Position numbers and translations under genes: made by a program
Notes under the pieces: generated by a model
What the model saw: the letters and a program-made list of their open reading frames with translations, nothing else
The model's database searches: none
Told to the model about the DNA's origin: nothing
Part shown: positions 1-8,562 of the stretch, piece after piece
Layout of the letters: the number at the start of each line of letters is the position of its first letter
Position numbering within the stretch: position 1 is the first letter of the stretch
Source of the DNA: Brachybacterium sacelli
Lineage (GTDB): Bacteria > Actinomycetota > Actinomycetes > Actinomycetales > Dermabacteraceae
Reading direction: 5' to 3'
NCBI RefSeq assembly: GCF_017876545.1
Contig: NZ_JAGIOD010000001.1
Location: 2,728,001 to 2,792,000, forward strand
Length of the DNA stretch: 64,000 nt

Positions 1-90
1 GCCGGGCACATCGCGAACCTCTCCCGGCCCAAGCGTTTCGCCAAGGTGCTGCGCCGCGCAGCCGGTGCCAGGAGCGTGAGCGGTGTCTGA
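1..90 (+). CDS. alpha/beta hydrolase, C-terminal fragment (partial)
   Basis: Frame 1 is open from the left edge to a TGA at 88-90 and gives 29 residues containing GHIANLSRPKRF. In alpha/beta hydrolases the catalytic His is typically followed by such a G-H-x-x-N-L-x-x-P-x-x-F pattern, so this is probably the last strand and helix of a hydrolase that begins outside the window. The next gene carries the same pattern (THLVNLTQPERF) at its own C-terminus and overlaps this one by 8 bp, which suggests a tandem pair of related hydrolases in one operon. The fragment is too short to name a substrate. Confidence 0.55.
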   Translation, partial: AGHIANLSRPKRFAKVLRRAAGARSVSGV

Positions 91-907
91 GGCGGTCGTG
101 CTCGTCCACGGTGCCCGGACCTCCTCGAGCCAGTGGGACCTGCAGCTGCCCGGGCTGCAGCAGGCCGGGTACAGGACCGTCGCCCCGGACCTGCCCGGTC
201 ATGGCATGCGTCGCGGCGAACCGTTCACCCTCTCGTCGGCGACCGCGACGCTCCTGGGAGCGGTGCACGGGGCCGGCGCCGGCCCCGGTACGGTGCACCT
301 GGTCGGATCCTCCCTCGGCGGCATGCTCGCGATCCATGCGGCCGCCGCGCTGTACGGGTCCGACATCGATCCCCCAGGGACGGGCGCCCACGGCTCGTCC
401 GACACGGCGATGCGGAGCCCGCTCGCGAGCCTCACCCTCTGCGGCTCCGCCGTGCAGCCGAGCCCGCGCAGTGCACGCCTGTACGGCTTCGCCCTACGGG
501 CGGTCGACCACCTGCCGGGTTCCGGGCCTCGGGGCCCCCGCCGGTCCGGACGAGAGCGGGCCGGCGACTCTTCCGTCCCGCTGATCCACTCCCTCGTGCT
601 CGGCCCGCGCGGCGTGGAGGCCTACCGGCGCGGCGGCCGGGCCGGACCCGAGGTGGTGGTCCCCACTATGGCGGCGGTCACCGGGCTCGACCTGCGCGCC
701 GAGCTCCGCCGCATCCCGGTGCCGGTGACGATCCTCAGCCCCCGCTTCGACCAGCTGCGGATGCACGAACGCTCCTTCGCCCGAGCCGCGCCGCGCGGAC
801 GGGTGGTGACGCTCGGCTACGGCACCCACCTGGTGAACCTGACACAGCCGGAGCGCTTCACCGAAGATCTGCTGCGCGTGCTCGACGGCACCCCGCCGTC
901 GCACTGA
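83..907 (+). CDS. alpha/beta hydrolase
   Basis: 274-residue alpha/beta hydrolase fold protein starting with GTG at 83, overlapping the end of the previous hydrolase gene. It has the N-terminal oxyanion segment VLVHGARTSSSQWD, the strand-loop APDLPGHG, a nucleophile elbow GSSLGG with Ser77, a candidate acid in ILSPRFDQL and a candidate catalytic His in GYGTHLVNL near the end. All triad positions appear present, so an active esterase, lactonase or related enzyme is expected. The middle (about residues 85-165) is a poorly conserved Gly/Pro/Ser/Arg-rich lid region. No signal peptide is seen, so it should be cytosolic. Substrate unknown. Confidence 0.8.
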   Translation: MSEAVVLVHGARTSSSQWDLQLPGLQQAGYRTVAPDLPGHGMRRGEPFTLSSATATLLGAVHGAGAGPGTVHLVGSSLGGMLAIHAAAALYGSDIDPPGTGAHGSSDTAMRSPLASLTLCGSAVQPSPRSARLYGFALRAVDHLPGSGPRGPRRSGRERAGDSSVPLIHSLVLGPRGVEAYRRGGRAGPEVVVPTMAAVTGLDLRAELRRIPVPVTILSPRFDQLRMHERSFARAAPRGRVVTLGYGTHLVNLTQPERFTEDLLRVLDGTPPSH

Positions 908-1097
908 CCCCTCGGCCCGGCAGGTGGCCCGTGCGCAGGAGATGGCCGAGGGACCGAGCGCGGTGGCGCAGGGCAGGGAGGAGCGGGTTCCAGCCATGGC
1001 GCGCTCCTCGAGCCGGGATCCTCTGCACGGCGCGTCGGCCGGCGGCCCCGCCCGACGGACTGTGAACGCCGACGACATCCCCCGCCTCGCCCCGCCG

Positions 1098-1103
1098 TAG
1101 GCT
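1098..1103 (+). promoter_or_regulatory. predicted -10 box (TAGGCT) of a leaderless transcript
   Basis: TAGGCT fits the actinobacterial TANNNT -10 pattern and lies exactly 6 nt before the ATG at 1110, so transcription would start at or next to the start codon. No convincing -35 hexamer is visible. The same arrangement recurs before at least ten other genes in this window. Confidence 0.4.
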
Positions 1104-1109
1104 GGGGCC

Positions 1110-1655
1110 ATGACCCATCCCGTGCTGCGCGTCGGCTTCGTCCCGGGCGTCGAACCCGACCGCTTCGTGCGCCGGTGGCGCGCGGGCCGCCGACCGGCGA
1201 TGCTCGACACCGTCCCCGTGCCCGTCTCGACCCAGCGCGAGGCGCTCGCACACGGCGAGGTCGACATGTGCTTCGTGCGGCTGCCACTTCCCTCCGAGGA
1301 CCTCCACCTGGTGCCCCTGTGGGAGGAGCGACCCGCGATCGTCGTCAGCGCCGAGAACGTGCTGAGCCTGTACGAGGAGCTGTCGGAGACCGAGCTCGCC
1401 CAGGAGACGGAGATCCCCACCGCCGGGCCCGACGACGCCGCCGAGCAGGTCGCGGTGGTCGCGAGCGGGGTCGGCTACACCCGCCTCCCGCTGTCACTGG
1501 CCCGACTCCACCATCGCAAGGACGTCGTCCACCGGCCCCTGACAGACGCCGACCCCACCCGCATCGCCCTGGCCTGGCCCCGCGCGGACGACGACGAGCT
1601 GCGCCAGGAATTCGTCGGGGTCGTCCGCGGCCGCACCCCCCGTTCCAGCCGTTGA
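1110..1655 (+). CDS. LysR-type substrate-binding domain protein lacking a DNA-binding domain
   Basis: 181-residue protein resembling one lobe pair of a LysR-type regulator effector domain: LRVGFVPGV at the start, GEVDMCFVRLP, LVPLWEERPAIVVS and a late VASGVGYTRLPLSLARLHHRKDVV segment, the order seen in periplasmic-binding-like effector domains. No helix-turn-helix precedes it and only 202 bp of non-coding sequence separates it from the hydrolase upstream, so it is a stand-alone domain rather than a truncated gene in frame. Such proteins occur in actinobacteria, but their role is not established. It may bind a small molecule and act on a partner regulator. The tail GRTPRSSR is basic. Confidence 0.65.
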   Translation: MTHPVLRVGFVPGVEPDRFVRRWRAGRRPAMLDTVPVPVSTQREALAHGEVDMCFVRLPLPSEDLHLVPLWEERPAIVVSAENVLSLYEELSETELAQETEIPTAGPDDAAEQVAVVASGVGYTRLPLSLARLHHRKDVVHRPLTDADPTRIALAWPRADDDELRQEFVGVVRGRTPRSSR

Positions 1656-1725
1656 GACGGCACCAGTCACGGCAGACCGACCCAGGCAGATCAGTCCAGA
1701 CAGCGAGTTCCCGAGGAGAGACCCC

Positions 1726-2199
1726 ATGACCGAGCAGCCCCGCATGAACGTCGAGAGCTTCAACCTCGACCATCGCACCGTCGCCGCCCCCTACCTGCGC
1801 ATCGCCGACCGCAAGGAACTACCCGGCGGCGACGTGCTGACCAAGTTCGACGTGCGCTTCACCCAGCCCAACACCGAGCACCTGGACTCCGAGACCGTGC
1901 ACTCGCTCGAGCACCTGATGGCCGAGCACATGCGCAACCATTCGGACGACGTCCTGGACGTCTCCCCGATGGGGTGCCGCACCGGTTTTTACGTGCTGCT
2001 GGCCGGCGACCACGCCCCGGAGGGTTTCGCCCCCGTCCTGGAGGCCACGCTGGTGGATCTCCTCGCGGCCGGCGAGGTGCCCGCCGCCAACGAGATCCAG
2101 TGCGGCTGGGGTGCTCACCACACGCTGCAGGGTGCGAAGGACGCCGCGCGCGCCTTCCTCGACGCCCGCGAGCAATGGGGCCAGGTCACCGCGAGCTGA
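1726..2199 (+). CDS. luxS: S-ribosylhomocysteine lyase
   Basis: 157-residue LuxS, which cleaves S-ribosylhomocysteine to homocysteine and DPD, recycling S-adenosylhomocysteine and yielding the autoinducer-2 precursor. The Fe/Zn site is intact: His59 and His63 in HSLEH with catalytic Glu62, and Cys126 in EIQCGWG. Cys84 in PMGCRTGFY is the second catalytic residue. Length equals that of the family. The ATG at 1726 follows a purine-rich GAGGAGAG about 6 nt upstream. Its 3' end overlaps the convergent malQ gene by 14 bp and no terminator hairpin is visible between them. Cytosolic homodimer in the family. Confidence 0.97.
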   Translation: MTEQPRMNVESFNLDHRTVAAPYLRIADRKELPGGDVLTKFDVRFTQPNTEHLDSETVHSLEHLMAEHMRNHSDDVLDVSPMGCRTGFYVLLAGDHAPEGFAPVLEATLVDLLAAGEVPAANEIQCGWGAHHTLQGAKDAARAFLDAREQWGQVTAS

Positions 2200-4318
2200 G
2201 CCCTTCGCGGACCGCCGTCAGCCACCGCGCGGTGCGCTCGTCGTCGGCGATCTCGTCGACGCCGACCACCTCACCGTCCGCATCGGCCAGCGGGATGCGC
2301 CAGTTCGGGTACTCCTCGTCGGTGCCCGGCTGGTTCTGGATCCGGCGTTCGCCCACGCAGTCCACCAGCGAGACCCCCAGCAGCATCGACGTCGTGCGCG
2401 CCAGATGCCGGTGCAGGGCGATCACGGTGGCCTCGATGTCGGCCCCGGGCTCCAGCAGACCCTCCTCGCGCAGGACGTCGAGGACCTGCTCGCGCCCGGC
2501 GGCGTCGGCCGCCTGCTCCTGCTCCAGATCGCGCTCGAGCAGGCCCAGCTCATGGCGCAGTGCGACGTGGTCACCGGCCAGATAGCCCGCGGTCGGGGGC
2601 AGGTCGTGCGTGTTCACCGAGGACATGCACAGGGTGCGGTAGTCCTCCGCCCGCAGCGGGCGACCTGCGTCGTCGTGCTCGAACCACAGGATCGAGGTGC
2701 CGAGGATCCCCCGATCGACCAGGTAGTCGCGCACCCACGGCTCGAAGGTGCCGAGATCCTCGCCGACCACCACGGTGCCGGAGCGATGCGCCTCCAGCGC
2801 CAGGATGCCGATCATCGCCTCGTGGTCGTAGGAGACGTAGGCGCCGTCGGACGCCTCATGGCCCTCGGGGATCCACCACAGACGGAATAGCCCCAGCACG
2901 TGGTCGATGCGCAGCGCTCCCGCATGGCGCATGAGAGTGCGCAGCATGTCGCGCCAGGGCCGGTAGGAGGCTTCGCGCAGCTGCTCCGGGTGCCAGGGCG
3001 GCTGATGCCAGTTCTGCCCCTGCTGGTTGTACTGGTCCGCCGGCGCCCCGACGGAGGCGCCCCGGGCCAGCACCTCGCGCAGACGCCAGGAGTCCGCACC
3101 GATCTGCTCCACCCCGACCGCGAGGTCGTGCATGATGCCCAGGCGCATGCCTGCCTCCTGCGCGGCGGCCTGCGCGGCCCCCAGCTGCTCGTCGAGCAGC
3201 CACTGGGTCCAGATGTGGAACTCGATCCGCCCGGACAGCTCATCCCGCGCACGCCCGACGGCAGCGTCGTCGAGGGCGTCCAGCGGGGACTCCTCGACGG
3301 TGCCGCGCGCCCGCTCCGCCCACGCGGACCACAGAGCGAAGTCCTCGAGGCCCTGCCCCTCCCGCCGGCGATAGGCCTCCAGCAGGGCACGCCGCCCCGC
3401 CGTCAGCGGCACGGCGAACAGCGCCTCCAGCGCCTCCAGCTTCGCCGCGAGCACCCCGTCGCGCTCGAGATGGTCCGCCCGGGCGTTCCAGCCCGCGACC
3501 CGGCGCCGGAGGAGCTCCACCCGCTGCCGGGCGACGTCCGGCAGGTCCCGGTACTCCGCGACGTCCTCGAGTCGCAGGTACAGCACGCTGGCGAAGCGGC
3601 GCGTGACGGGCAGGTACGGAGAGGGCTCGACCGGCGGGGTCGGATACGAGGCATGCAGCGGATTGACCAAGAGGAAGTCCGCACCGTGCCGGGTGGCCGC
3701 GATCGCCGCGAGATCTTGCATGTCACCGAGGTCACCGATGCCCCACGACCGTGGTGAGCGCACGGAGTACAGCTGCGCCTGCAGGCCGAAGCCCCGCCGC
3801 GCGACGAAGGCATCGGGGGTGGTCAGCCGGGCGGGGGTGACGACCACGTCCGCCTGAGACGGGCCGGACGCCGTCTCGGCGACCAGACGGTGCCAGCCCA
3901 GCGGCAGCCCGGCGGGAAGACGGAACCGGGCACGACCACGCAGGTGACCCTCCAGCTCGTAGGGCGGGGTGAAGTCCTCGACCTGCGCGAGATCCTCTCG
4001 CCCGCCCTCCTCGAGCAGCAGGTGCGCCGCCACCGCTGCGCCGTGCTCGACGTGGATGGGGACCGTGGTGCCGAGATCCTCGCGCAGCACGGTCACCGGC
4101 GGCAGGGTGCGCTCCCAGGGTGCGCGTTCGTGCTCGGCGCGGATGCGGGCGATGTCCTGCTCGGAGGAGACCTCCGCCCCGAGGGCCGTGAGGACCGCGC
4201 GCAAGGTGGCGTCGGCGACGTCCCGGCGAGTGCCGTCCCATCCCCGGTAGTCGGTGCCGACGCCGAGGTCCCGGGCGAGATCGCGCAGCGGAGAGGAGTC
4301 CGAAGCCGTGCGGCTCAT
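2186..4318 (-). CDS. malQ: 4-alpha-glucanotransferase (amylomaltase)
   Basis: GH77 disproportionating enzyme of about 710 residues that transfers alpha-1,4-glucan segments between maltodextrins. The actinobacterial-type N-terminal extension (about residues 1-150, LRDLARDLGVGTDY onward) precedes the TIM barrel. Catalytic motifs are visible: RIDHVLGLFRLW with the nucleophile Asp, VVGEDLG with the acid/base Glu and NTHDLPPT with the transition-state Asp. I prefer the ATG at 4318 (MSRTASD). A GTG at 4333 would add five residues, and neither has a clear ribosome-binding site. It lies about 85 bp downstream of the mannosyltransferase gene on the same strand and converges on luxS. Confidence 0.95.
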   Translation of the reverse strand: MSRTASDSSPLRDLARDLGVGTDYRGWDGTRRDVADATLRAVLTALGAEVSSEQDIARIRAEHERAPWERTLPPVTVLREDLGTTVPIHVEHGAAVAAHLLLEEGGREDLAQVEDFTPPYELEGHLRGRARFRLPAGLPLGWHRLVAETASGPSQADVVVTPARLTTPDAFVARRGFGLQAQLYSVRSPRSWGIGDLGDMQDLAAIAATRHGADFLLVNPLHASYPTPPVEPSPYLPVTRRFASVLYLRLEDVAEYRDLPDVARQRVELLRRRVAGWNARADHLERDGVLAAKLEALEALFAVPLTAGRRALLEAYRRREGQGLEDFALWSAWAERARGTVEESPLDALDDAAVGRARDELSGRIEFHIWTQWLLDEQLGAAQAAAQEAGMRLGIMHDLAVGVEQIGADSWRLREVLARGASVGAPADQYNQQGQNWHQPPWHPEQLREASYRPWRDMLRTLMRHAGALRIDHVLGLFRLWWIPEGHEASDGAYVSYDHEAMIGILALEAHRSGTVVVGEDLGTFEPWVRDYLVDRGILGTSILWFEHDDAGRPLRAEDYRTLCMSSVNTHDLPPTAGYLAGDHVALRHELGLLERDLEQEQAADAAGREQVLDVLREEGLLEPGADIEATVIALHRHLARTTSMLLGVSLVDCVGERRIQNQPGTDEEYPNWRIPLADADGEVVGVDEIADDERTARWLTAVREGLSSR

Positions 4319-4403
4319 CGTAACGGCGATCACATCGGGTGCCGCGGGTGGCGCCGTGCCGGTGATGGGCAGCAGCTCACTCAGCGACGGCGCCGGCGTC
4401 GTT

Positions 4404-6005
4404 CTAGGTCCAGGACGGCAGCCACATGCGGAACCTCCACTGCTCGAGGTCGATCACCTCGCCGCTCCAGATCGGCCAGAAGAACGCGGAGACGAGCACG
4501 ATCAGCACCAGCAGGGAGCCCGTGAAGAGACCTCCGGCCAGGCGTCTCTCCCCGTCGGACCCGGACGGACCGATCACCAGACCCAGTACGTAGGCCAGGC
4601 ACATGAGCAGCCACGGCTCGAACGCGATGGCGTAGAAGGTGAAGATCGTGCGGTCCATGTACATCAGCCACGGCAGGTACCCGGCCGCGATCCCCGCCAG
4701 CGCCGCCCAGGCCCGGCCGTCGAATCGCACGATCGCGATCACCAGCGTGACCAGCACGGCGACCGTGCCCAGCCACCAGATCAGCGGATTGCCGACGGAG
4801 AGCACGTGCGAGGCGCACTCGGCGACCGAGCAACCGTGCTCGCCGTACTCGTAGGTGCGGTAGTAGAAGTTCGTCGGCCGCAGCATGAGCGGCCACCCCA
4901 GCGGATTCGCCTCATAGGGGTGCTCGGAGTCCAGGCCGATGTGGAACTCGTAAGCCTGCCGGTGGTACAACCAGAAGGACAGCAGCGAGTCCAGCACCCC
5001 GTTCCCGGTGCTCGCGCCGTCCTGCTCCGCGAGGTGTCGGTTGTACCCCACCGACGAGGCGAACCAGCCGCTCCAGGAGGCGAGGTAGACCACCACCGCC
5101 GTGCCCACGGTGGCGAAGAAGGCGGGGATCGCGTCGCGCACCAGCCCGCCCAGCAGCCAGCGCCGCTGGGCGATGGTGCGTCGGGCCCACCAGTCCCACA
5201 GCACTGTCATGATCCCGAAGACCGCCAGGAAGTACAGACCGGACCACTTGACCGAGCAGGACATGCCCAGCAGCACCCCGGCCGTCAGCCGCCACGGACG
5301 TAGTCCGCCGGAGATCCCCAGCGGGGGAGCGACCGTGGCACTGGTGTGCAACCGGGCCGCCTGGACCGCCAGATGCTCGCGGAAGCGGTCGCGGTCGATC
5401 AGCAGCGCCCCGAACGCGGCCAGGGCGAAGAACATCACGAAGGGATCGAGCAAGCTCGTGCGCGAGTGCACGATGGCCAGGCCGTCGACCGCCAGCAGCA
5501 GCCCCGCGATGAGCCCGACGGTGGTGGAGCGGAACAGACGCCGCGCGATGAACGCCAGCATCGGGACGGCGACGGCCCCGAGCACGGCCGTCGAGATCCG
5601 CCAGCCCACGGGGTTGTCGGCGCCCAGCACCATCATCCCCAGGCCGATCAGCCACTTGCCCAGCGGTGGATGGACGACGTAGGACGCGGTGTCCTCGTAG
5701 GAATCGACATCGCCGGATTCGAAGACGTCGTCCTGGTCGTCCGGCCACGACATCTCCACGCCCTCCTGGGTGAGGGCGTAACCGTCCTTGACGTAGTAGG
5801 TCTCGTCGAAGATCAGCTCGTCGATCCCGCCCAGGCCCCACAGCCGCAGCACGAGCGCGAGGCCGAACAGGGCCATCGCCCCGGCCCAGGCCATTCGGGA
5901 GACCGGGAGATCGAAGGTCTTCAGACGCCGACGGTAGGAGGACTCCAGGGCGGCGGGCTCGTCCTGGACGTCGGCCCGGTGGCTCGTCTCCTCCTCCGTG
6001 TGCAC
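4404..6005 (-). CDS. pmt: dolichyl-phosphate-mannose--protein mannosyltransferase (Pmt, GT39)
   Basis: About 533-residue polytopic membrane enzyme that transfers mannose from polyprenyl-phosphate mannose to Ser/Thr of exported proteins. A cytosolic N-terminus is followed by a first membrane helix (WAGAMALFGLALVLRLWGL) and the catalytic DE motif in IFDETYYVKDGYAL just outside it. The PLGKWLIGLG loop and a series of further hydrophobic helices follow. M. tuberculosis Pmt (Rv1002c) is likewise divergent from rsmI. GTG 6005 is chosen because TAGCAT lies exactly 6 nt upstream of it, the leaderless arrangement seen elsewhere here. GTG 6011 would add two residues. The C-terminus WLPSW is typical of the bacterial family. 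Confidence 0.93.
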   Translation of the reverse strand: MHTEEETSHRADVQDEPAALESSYRRRLKTFDLPVSRMAWAGAMALFGLALVLRLWGLGGIDELIFDETYYVKDGYALTQEGVEMSWPDDQDDVFESGDVDSYEDTASYVVHPPLGKWLIGLGMMVLGADNPVGWRISTAVLGAVAVPMLAFIARRLFRSTTVGLIAGLLLAVDGLAIVHSRTSLLDPFVMFFALAAFGALLIDRDRFREHLAVQAARLHTSATVAPPLGISGGLRPWRLTAGVLLGMSCSVKWSGLYFLAVFGIMTVLWDWWARRTIAQRRWLLGGLVRDAIPAFFATVGTAVVVYLASWSGWFASSVGYNRHLAEQDGASTGNGVLDSLLSFWLYHRQAYEFHIGLDSEHPYEANPLGWPLMLRPTNFYYRTYEYGEHGCSVAECASHVLSVGNPLIWWLGTVAVLVTLVIAIVRFDGRAWAALAGIAAGYLPWLMYMDRTIFTFYAIAFEPWLLMCLAYVLGLVIGPSGSDGERRLAGGLFTGSLLVLIVLVSAFFWPIWSGEVIDLEQWRFRMWLPSWT

Positions 6006-6011
6006 CTGCAC

Positions 6012-6017
6012 ATGCTA
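6012..6017 (-). promoter_or_regulatory. predicted -10 box (TAGCAT) for pmt
   Basis: On the minus strand TAGCAT is followed by GTGCAG and then GTG at 6005, giving a 6-nt spacing and a predicted leaderless mRNA. It faces the identical TAGCAT of rsmI about 60 bp away, so the two divergent genes share one compact promoter region. Confidence 0.4.
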
Positions 6018-6076
6018 GGACATCTGTCTCCGCGCCCCGGGTGGCCCCCGGGCGGGCTCCGGGGCCGACGGGTGGC

Positions 6077-6082
6077 TAGCAT
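6077..6082 (+). promoter_or_regulatory. predicted -10 box (TAGCAT) for rsmI
   Basis: TAGCAT is followed by six bases (GGCCGG) and the ATG at 6089, so the transcript is predicted to be leaderless. No good -35 element is visible, and no ribosome-binding site precedes the ATG. Confidence 0.45.
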
Positions 6083-6088
6083 GGCCGG

Positions 6089-6931
6089 ATGCTCGAGCCC
6101 GGAGTCCTCACCCTCGCCGCCACCCCGATCGGCAACCCGCTCGACGCCTCGGTGCGCCTGATGCGGGCACTGGGGGAGGCCGACCTCCTCGCCGCCGAGG
6201 ACACCCGGCGCCTGGCGCGCCTCGTCGCCGCCCTCGAGGTGGAGACCACCGGCCGGATCATCTCGTACCACGAGCACAACGAGGCCGAGCGCACCGAGGT
6301 GCTGCTCGAGGCGCTCGAGGACGGTCGGCGCGTCCTGATCGTCACCGACGCGGGCATGCCCGCGGTCTCCGACCCGGGGTTCCGTGCGGTGCGCGCCGCC
6401 ACTGAGGCGGGGTACCCGGTCACCGTGATCCCGGGACCCTCCGCGGTGCTCACGGCGCTGGCGGCCTCGGGGATCGCCCCGGACCGCTTCACCTTCGAGG
6501 GATTCCCGCCGCGCCGCGAGGGCCGCCGCGCGAATGCGCTCGAACCGCTCGGCGAGGAGCAGCGCACGATGGTGTTCTTCGAGTCACCGCGCCGCACCGC
6601 GGCCACGCTCGCCGCGATGGCCGAGGCCTTCGGGCGAGACCGCGGGGCCGCCGTGGCGCGGGAGCTGACCAAGACCCACGAGGAAATCATCCGCGGAGGC
6701 CTCGGCGAGCTCGCCGACTGGGCGGAGTCCACCGAGGTGCTGGGCGAGATCGTGATCGTGGTGGCGGGAGCGGAACCTGTCGCGAAGAACGCCGAGGACC
6801 TCGTCGAGGAGGTCCTGGCCCGCGCGGCGGCGGGGGAGCGGCTCAAGACCGCGGCCAAGGAGCTGGCCCGGACCAGCCCCGGGGTCGGCGCGAGCGAGCT
6901 CTACGACCTGGCGGTGCGCCGACGGGAGTAG
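6089..6931 (+). CDS. rsmI: 16S rRNA (cytidine1402-2'-O)-methyltransferase
   Basis: 280-residue RsmI of the tetrapyrrole-methylase (SPOUT-unrelated) superfamily, which 2'-O-methylates C1402 in the ribosomal P site. Signature segments are ATPIGNPLDAS at residues 10-20, AAEDTRR, ISYHEHNE, VTDAGMPAVSDPGF, the SAM-binding VIPGPSAVLTALAASG and FEGFPPRREGRR. Length matches the family. The start follows a predicted leaderless promoter. It is divergent from pmt, as in M. tuberculosis (Rv1003 beside Rv1002c). A strong hairpin at 7043-7073 lies between it and convergent rpmF. The metS gene found downstream in mycobacteria is absent here. Confidence 0.96.
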   Translation: MLEPGVLTLAATPIGNPLDASVRLMRALGEADLLAAEDTRRLARLVAALEVETTGRIISYHEHNEAERTEVLLEALEDGRRVLIVTDAGMPAVSDPGFRAVRAATEAGYPVTVIPGPSAVLTALAASGIAPDRFTFEGFPPRREGRRANALEPLGEEQRTMVFFESPRRTAATLAAMAEAFGRDRGAAVARELTKTHEEIIRGGLGELADWAESTEVLGEIVIVVAGAEPVAKNAEDLVEEVLARAAAGERLKTAAKELARTSPGVGASELYDLAVRRRE

Positions 6932-7042
6932 CAGCCCGGGTTGGGGCGCGGGCGAGGACCGCGGGCGCCGTGGCGTCGGCCGGGGCGCGCGGGTGAGGAT
7001 CGTCGGCCCTGCCTGGTGGCCCGGCCCCGGAGCGGACATGAC

Positions 7043-7073
7043 GAAGCCCCCGGCACCAGGTGCCGGAGGCTTC
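7043..7073. terminator. bidirectional terminator hairpin between rsmI and rpmF
   Basis: Inverted repeat with arms 7043-7057 and 7059-7073. GAAGCC pairs with GGCTTC and GGCACC with GGTGCC, with a single C-A mismatch between them. It lies between two convergent genes, so it probably ends both transcripts. There is no long T-run, as is common in high-GC actinobacteria. Confidence 0.75.
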
Positions 7074-7112
7074 GGAAGGTGGATCACTGCACGGGCCGAG
7101 GGCCCGCGGGGA

Positions 7113-7283
7113 TCAGTCCTCGATCTGGAGGAGGCCGCGCTGGTACGCCTTGGCCAGACGACGCGGGACGGACGCGGTGCGGCCACGGACCGTCACCTGC
7201 ACGAGGCCGTCGTTGTTGGCCTTCCACTGCGAGCGACGGGCGTGGGTCCGAGCGCGGGACAACTTGAACTTGGGCACTGCCAT
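7113..7283 (-). CDS. rpmF: 50S ribosomal protein L32
   Basis: 56-residue basic protein beginning [10 protein letters not shown] and containing [10 protein letters not shown], the hallmark of bacterial L32, followed by [14 protein letters not shown]. It has no cysteine, so it belongs to the zinc-free form without the C-terminal zinc ribbon. ATG 7283 is preceded by AAGGAGCG about 7 nt upstream, and a longer in-frame reading upstream lacks any L32 similarity, so this start is firm. The gene is monocistronic on the minus strand between rsmI and tatD. Confidence 0.95.
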   Translation of the reverse strand: MAVPKFKLSRARTHARRSQWKANNDGLVQVTVRGRTASVPRRLAKAYQRGLLQIED

Positions 7284-7545
7284 GAGGACGCTCCTTGACG
7301 GTCCGGAGATGAACGAGCGTTGGCATCCGTCCCGAGCAGCGACCCGAACCCGGTCCAGCGGAATCGGGGCGCTCGGGTGCACGAAAGGACGCGCAACGAC
7401 GACCCATCTTGTCACATCGGGCGTGAACTCGCGCCCCTGAGGGCCCGTGAGCTATCCCACCGGTGCCCTGCCCACCTGGTGCCGGGCGGCCCGTGCGACC
7501 TGCTCGAGGTGCGGGCGAACGCGCCGGTGGGGTCGGTGACCCTCC

Positions 7546-7551
7546 TACCAT
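7546..7551 (+). promoter_or_regulatory. predicted -10 box (TACCAT) for tatD
   Basis: TACCAT is followed by GGTCGC and the ATG at 7558. This is the same TANNNT-N6-ATG spacing as at rsmI, so a leaderless tatD-rsmA-ispE transcript is predicted. Confidence 0.4.
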
Positions 7552-7557
7552 GGTCGC

Positions 7558-8562
7558 ATGCCGTCACCGCACGAGACAGAGACCGCAGCGACCCCGGCTC
7601 CCGGGGCCGCTCCCGCGGCGAGCTCCCCGGCCCCGGTGCGCAGCCGCGAGGACATCGATCCCCGCGGGCGCTCCCGCGACCGCTCCTGGCCGCCGACTCC
7701 CGAGCCGCTGCCGTTCCCGGTGATCGACAACCACTGCCACCTCGACTTCGCCGACGGTGAGCAGTCGCTGGGCGTCGACGACCACGTCGCCCGCGCGGAG
7801 GCAGCCGGCGTGGACGCGCAGATCACCATCGGCTCGGACCTCGAGGCCGTGCGCTGGACCGCCGCGCTGCTGGCCTCCGACACCTGCCCGGCCACCCTGC
7901 GCGGCGGCGTCGCCGTGCACCCCAACGAGGCGGCGCTGCACGCCCGCGGCTCCGACCACGACGGGAAGGCGCTGATCGGGCTCGACGCCGCGATCGCCGA
8001 GGTCTCCGAACTGCTGACCGGTCCCGGCATGGTCGTGGTGGGGGAATCGGGACTGGACTGGTTCCGCACCTCCCGCGAGGACGAGCAGGCCCGCGCCGCG
8101 CAGATCGAGTCGTTCCGGGCGCACATCGCGCTCGCCAAGGAGCTCGACCTGCCGCTGCAGATCCACGACCGTGACGCCCACCAGGACGTTCTCGAGATCC
8201 TCGAGGCGGACGGCGCCCCCGAACGTACCGTCTTCCACTGCTTCTCGGGCGACGCGGAGTTCGCGCGCGCCTGCGTCGACCGCGGCTGGTACCTCTCCTT
8301 CGCCGGCACCGTGACGTTCAAGAACGCTGCCGGCCTGCGTGGTGCGCTCGCAGAGGTGGGACTGGGACGCGTGATGGTCGAGACCGACGCCCCGTTCCTC
8401 ACCCCCGTCCCGTACCGGGGCAGGCCGAACTCCTCCTACCTCATCCCGCTCACCATGGCGACGATCGCCGAGGTCACGCAGACCGGGCTGGAGGAGGCCT
8501 GCCGCGCCGTGCGCGCCACCACCGAGCAGGTCTACCGATGGCCGGAAGCGACGAGCGCATGA
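7558..8562 (+). CDS. tatD: TatD family metal-dependent deoxyribonuclease
   Basis: 334-residue TatD-family hydrolase with a metal-dependent TIM barrel, a DNase in characterised relatives. Metal ligands visible are His59 and His61 in IDNHCHLD, Glu in VVGESGLDW, His in LQIHDRDAH, His in VFHCFSG and Asp in VETDAPFLTP. Residues 1-50 form a Pro/Ala/Ser/Arg-rich extension not needed for the fold, and the leaderless promoter six bases upstream supports the long form. It overlaps rsmA, giving the tatD-ksgA-ispE order of actinobacteria. The rpfB gene that separates tatD from ksgA in M. tuberculosis is missing. Confidence 0.93.
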   Translation: MPSPHETETAATPAPGAAPAASSPAPVRSREDIDPRGRSRDRSWPPTPEPLPFPVIDNHCHLDFADGEQSLGVDDHVARAEAAGVDAQITIGSDLEAVRWTAALLASDTCPATLRGGVAVHPNEAALHARGSDHDGKALIGLDAAIAEVSELLTGPGMVVVGESGLDWFRTSREDEQARAAQIESFRAHIALAKELDLPLQIHDRDAHQDVLEILEADGAPERTVFHCFSGDAEFARACVDRGWYLSFAGTVTFKNAAGLRGALAEVGLGRVMVETDAPFLTPVPYRGRPNSSYLIPLTMATIAEVTQTGLEEACRAVRATTEQVYRWPEATSA

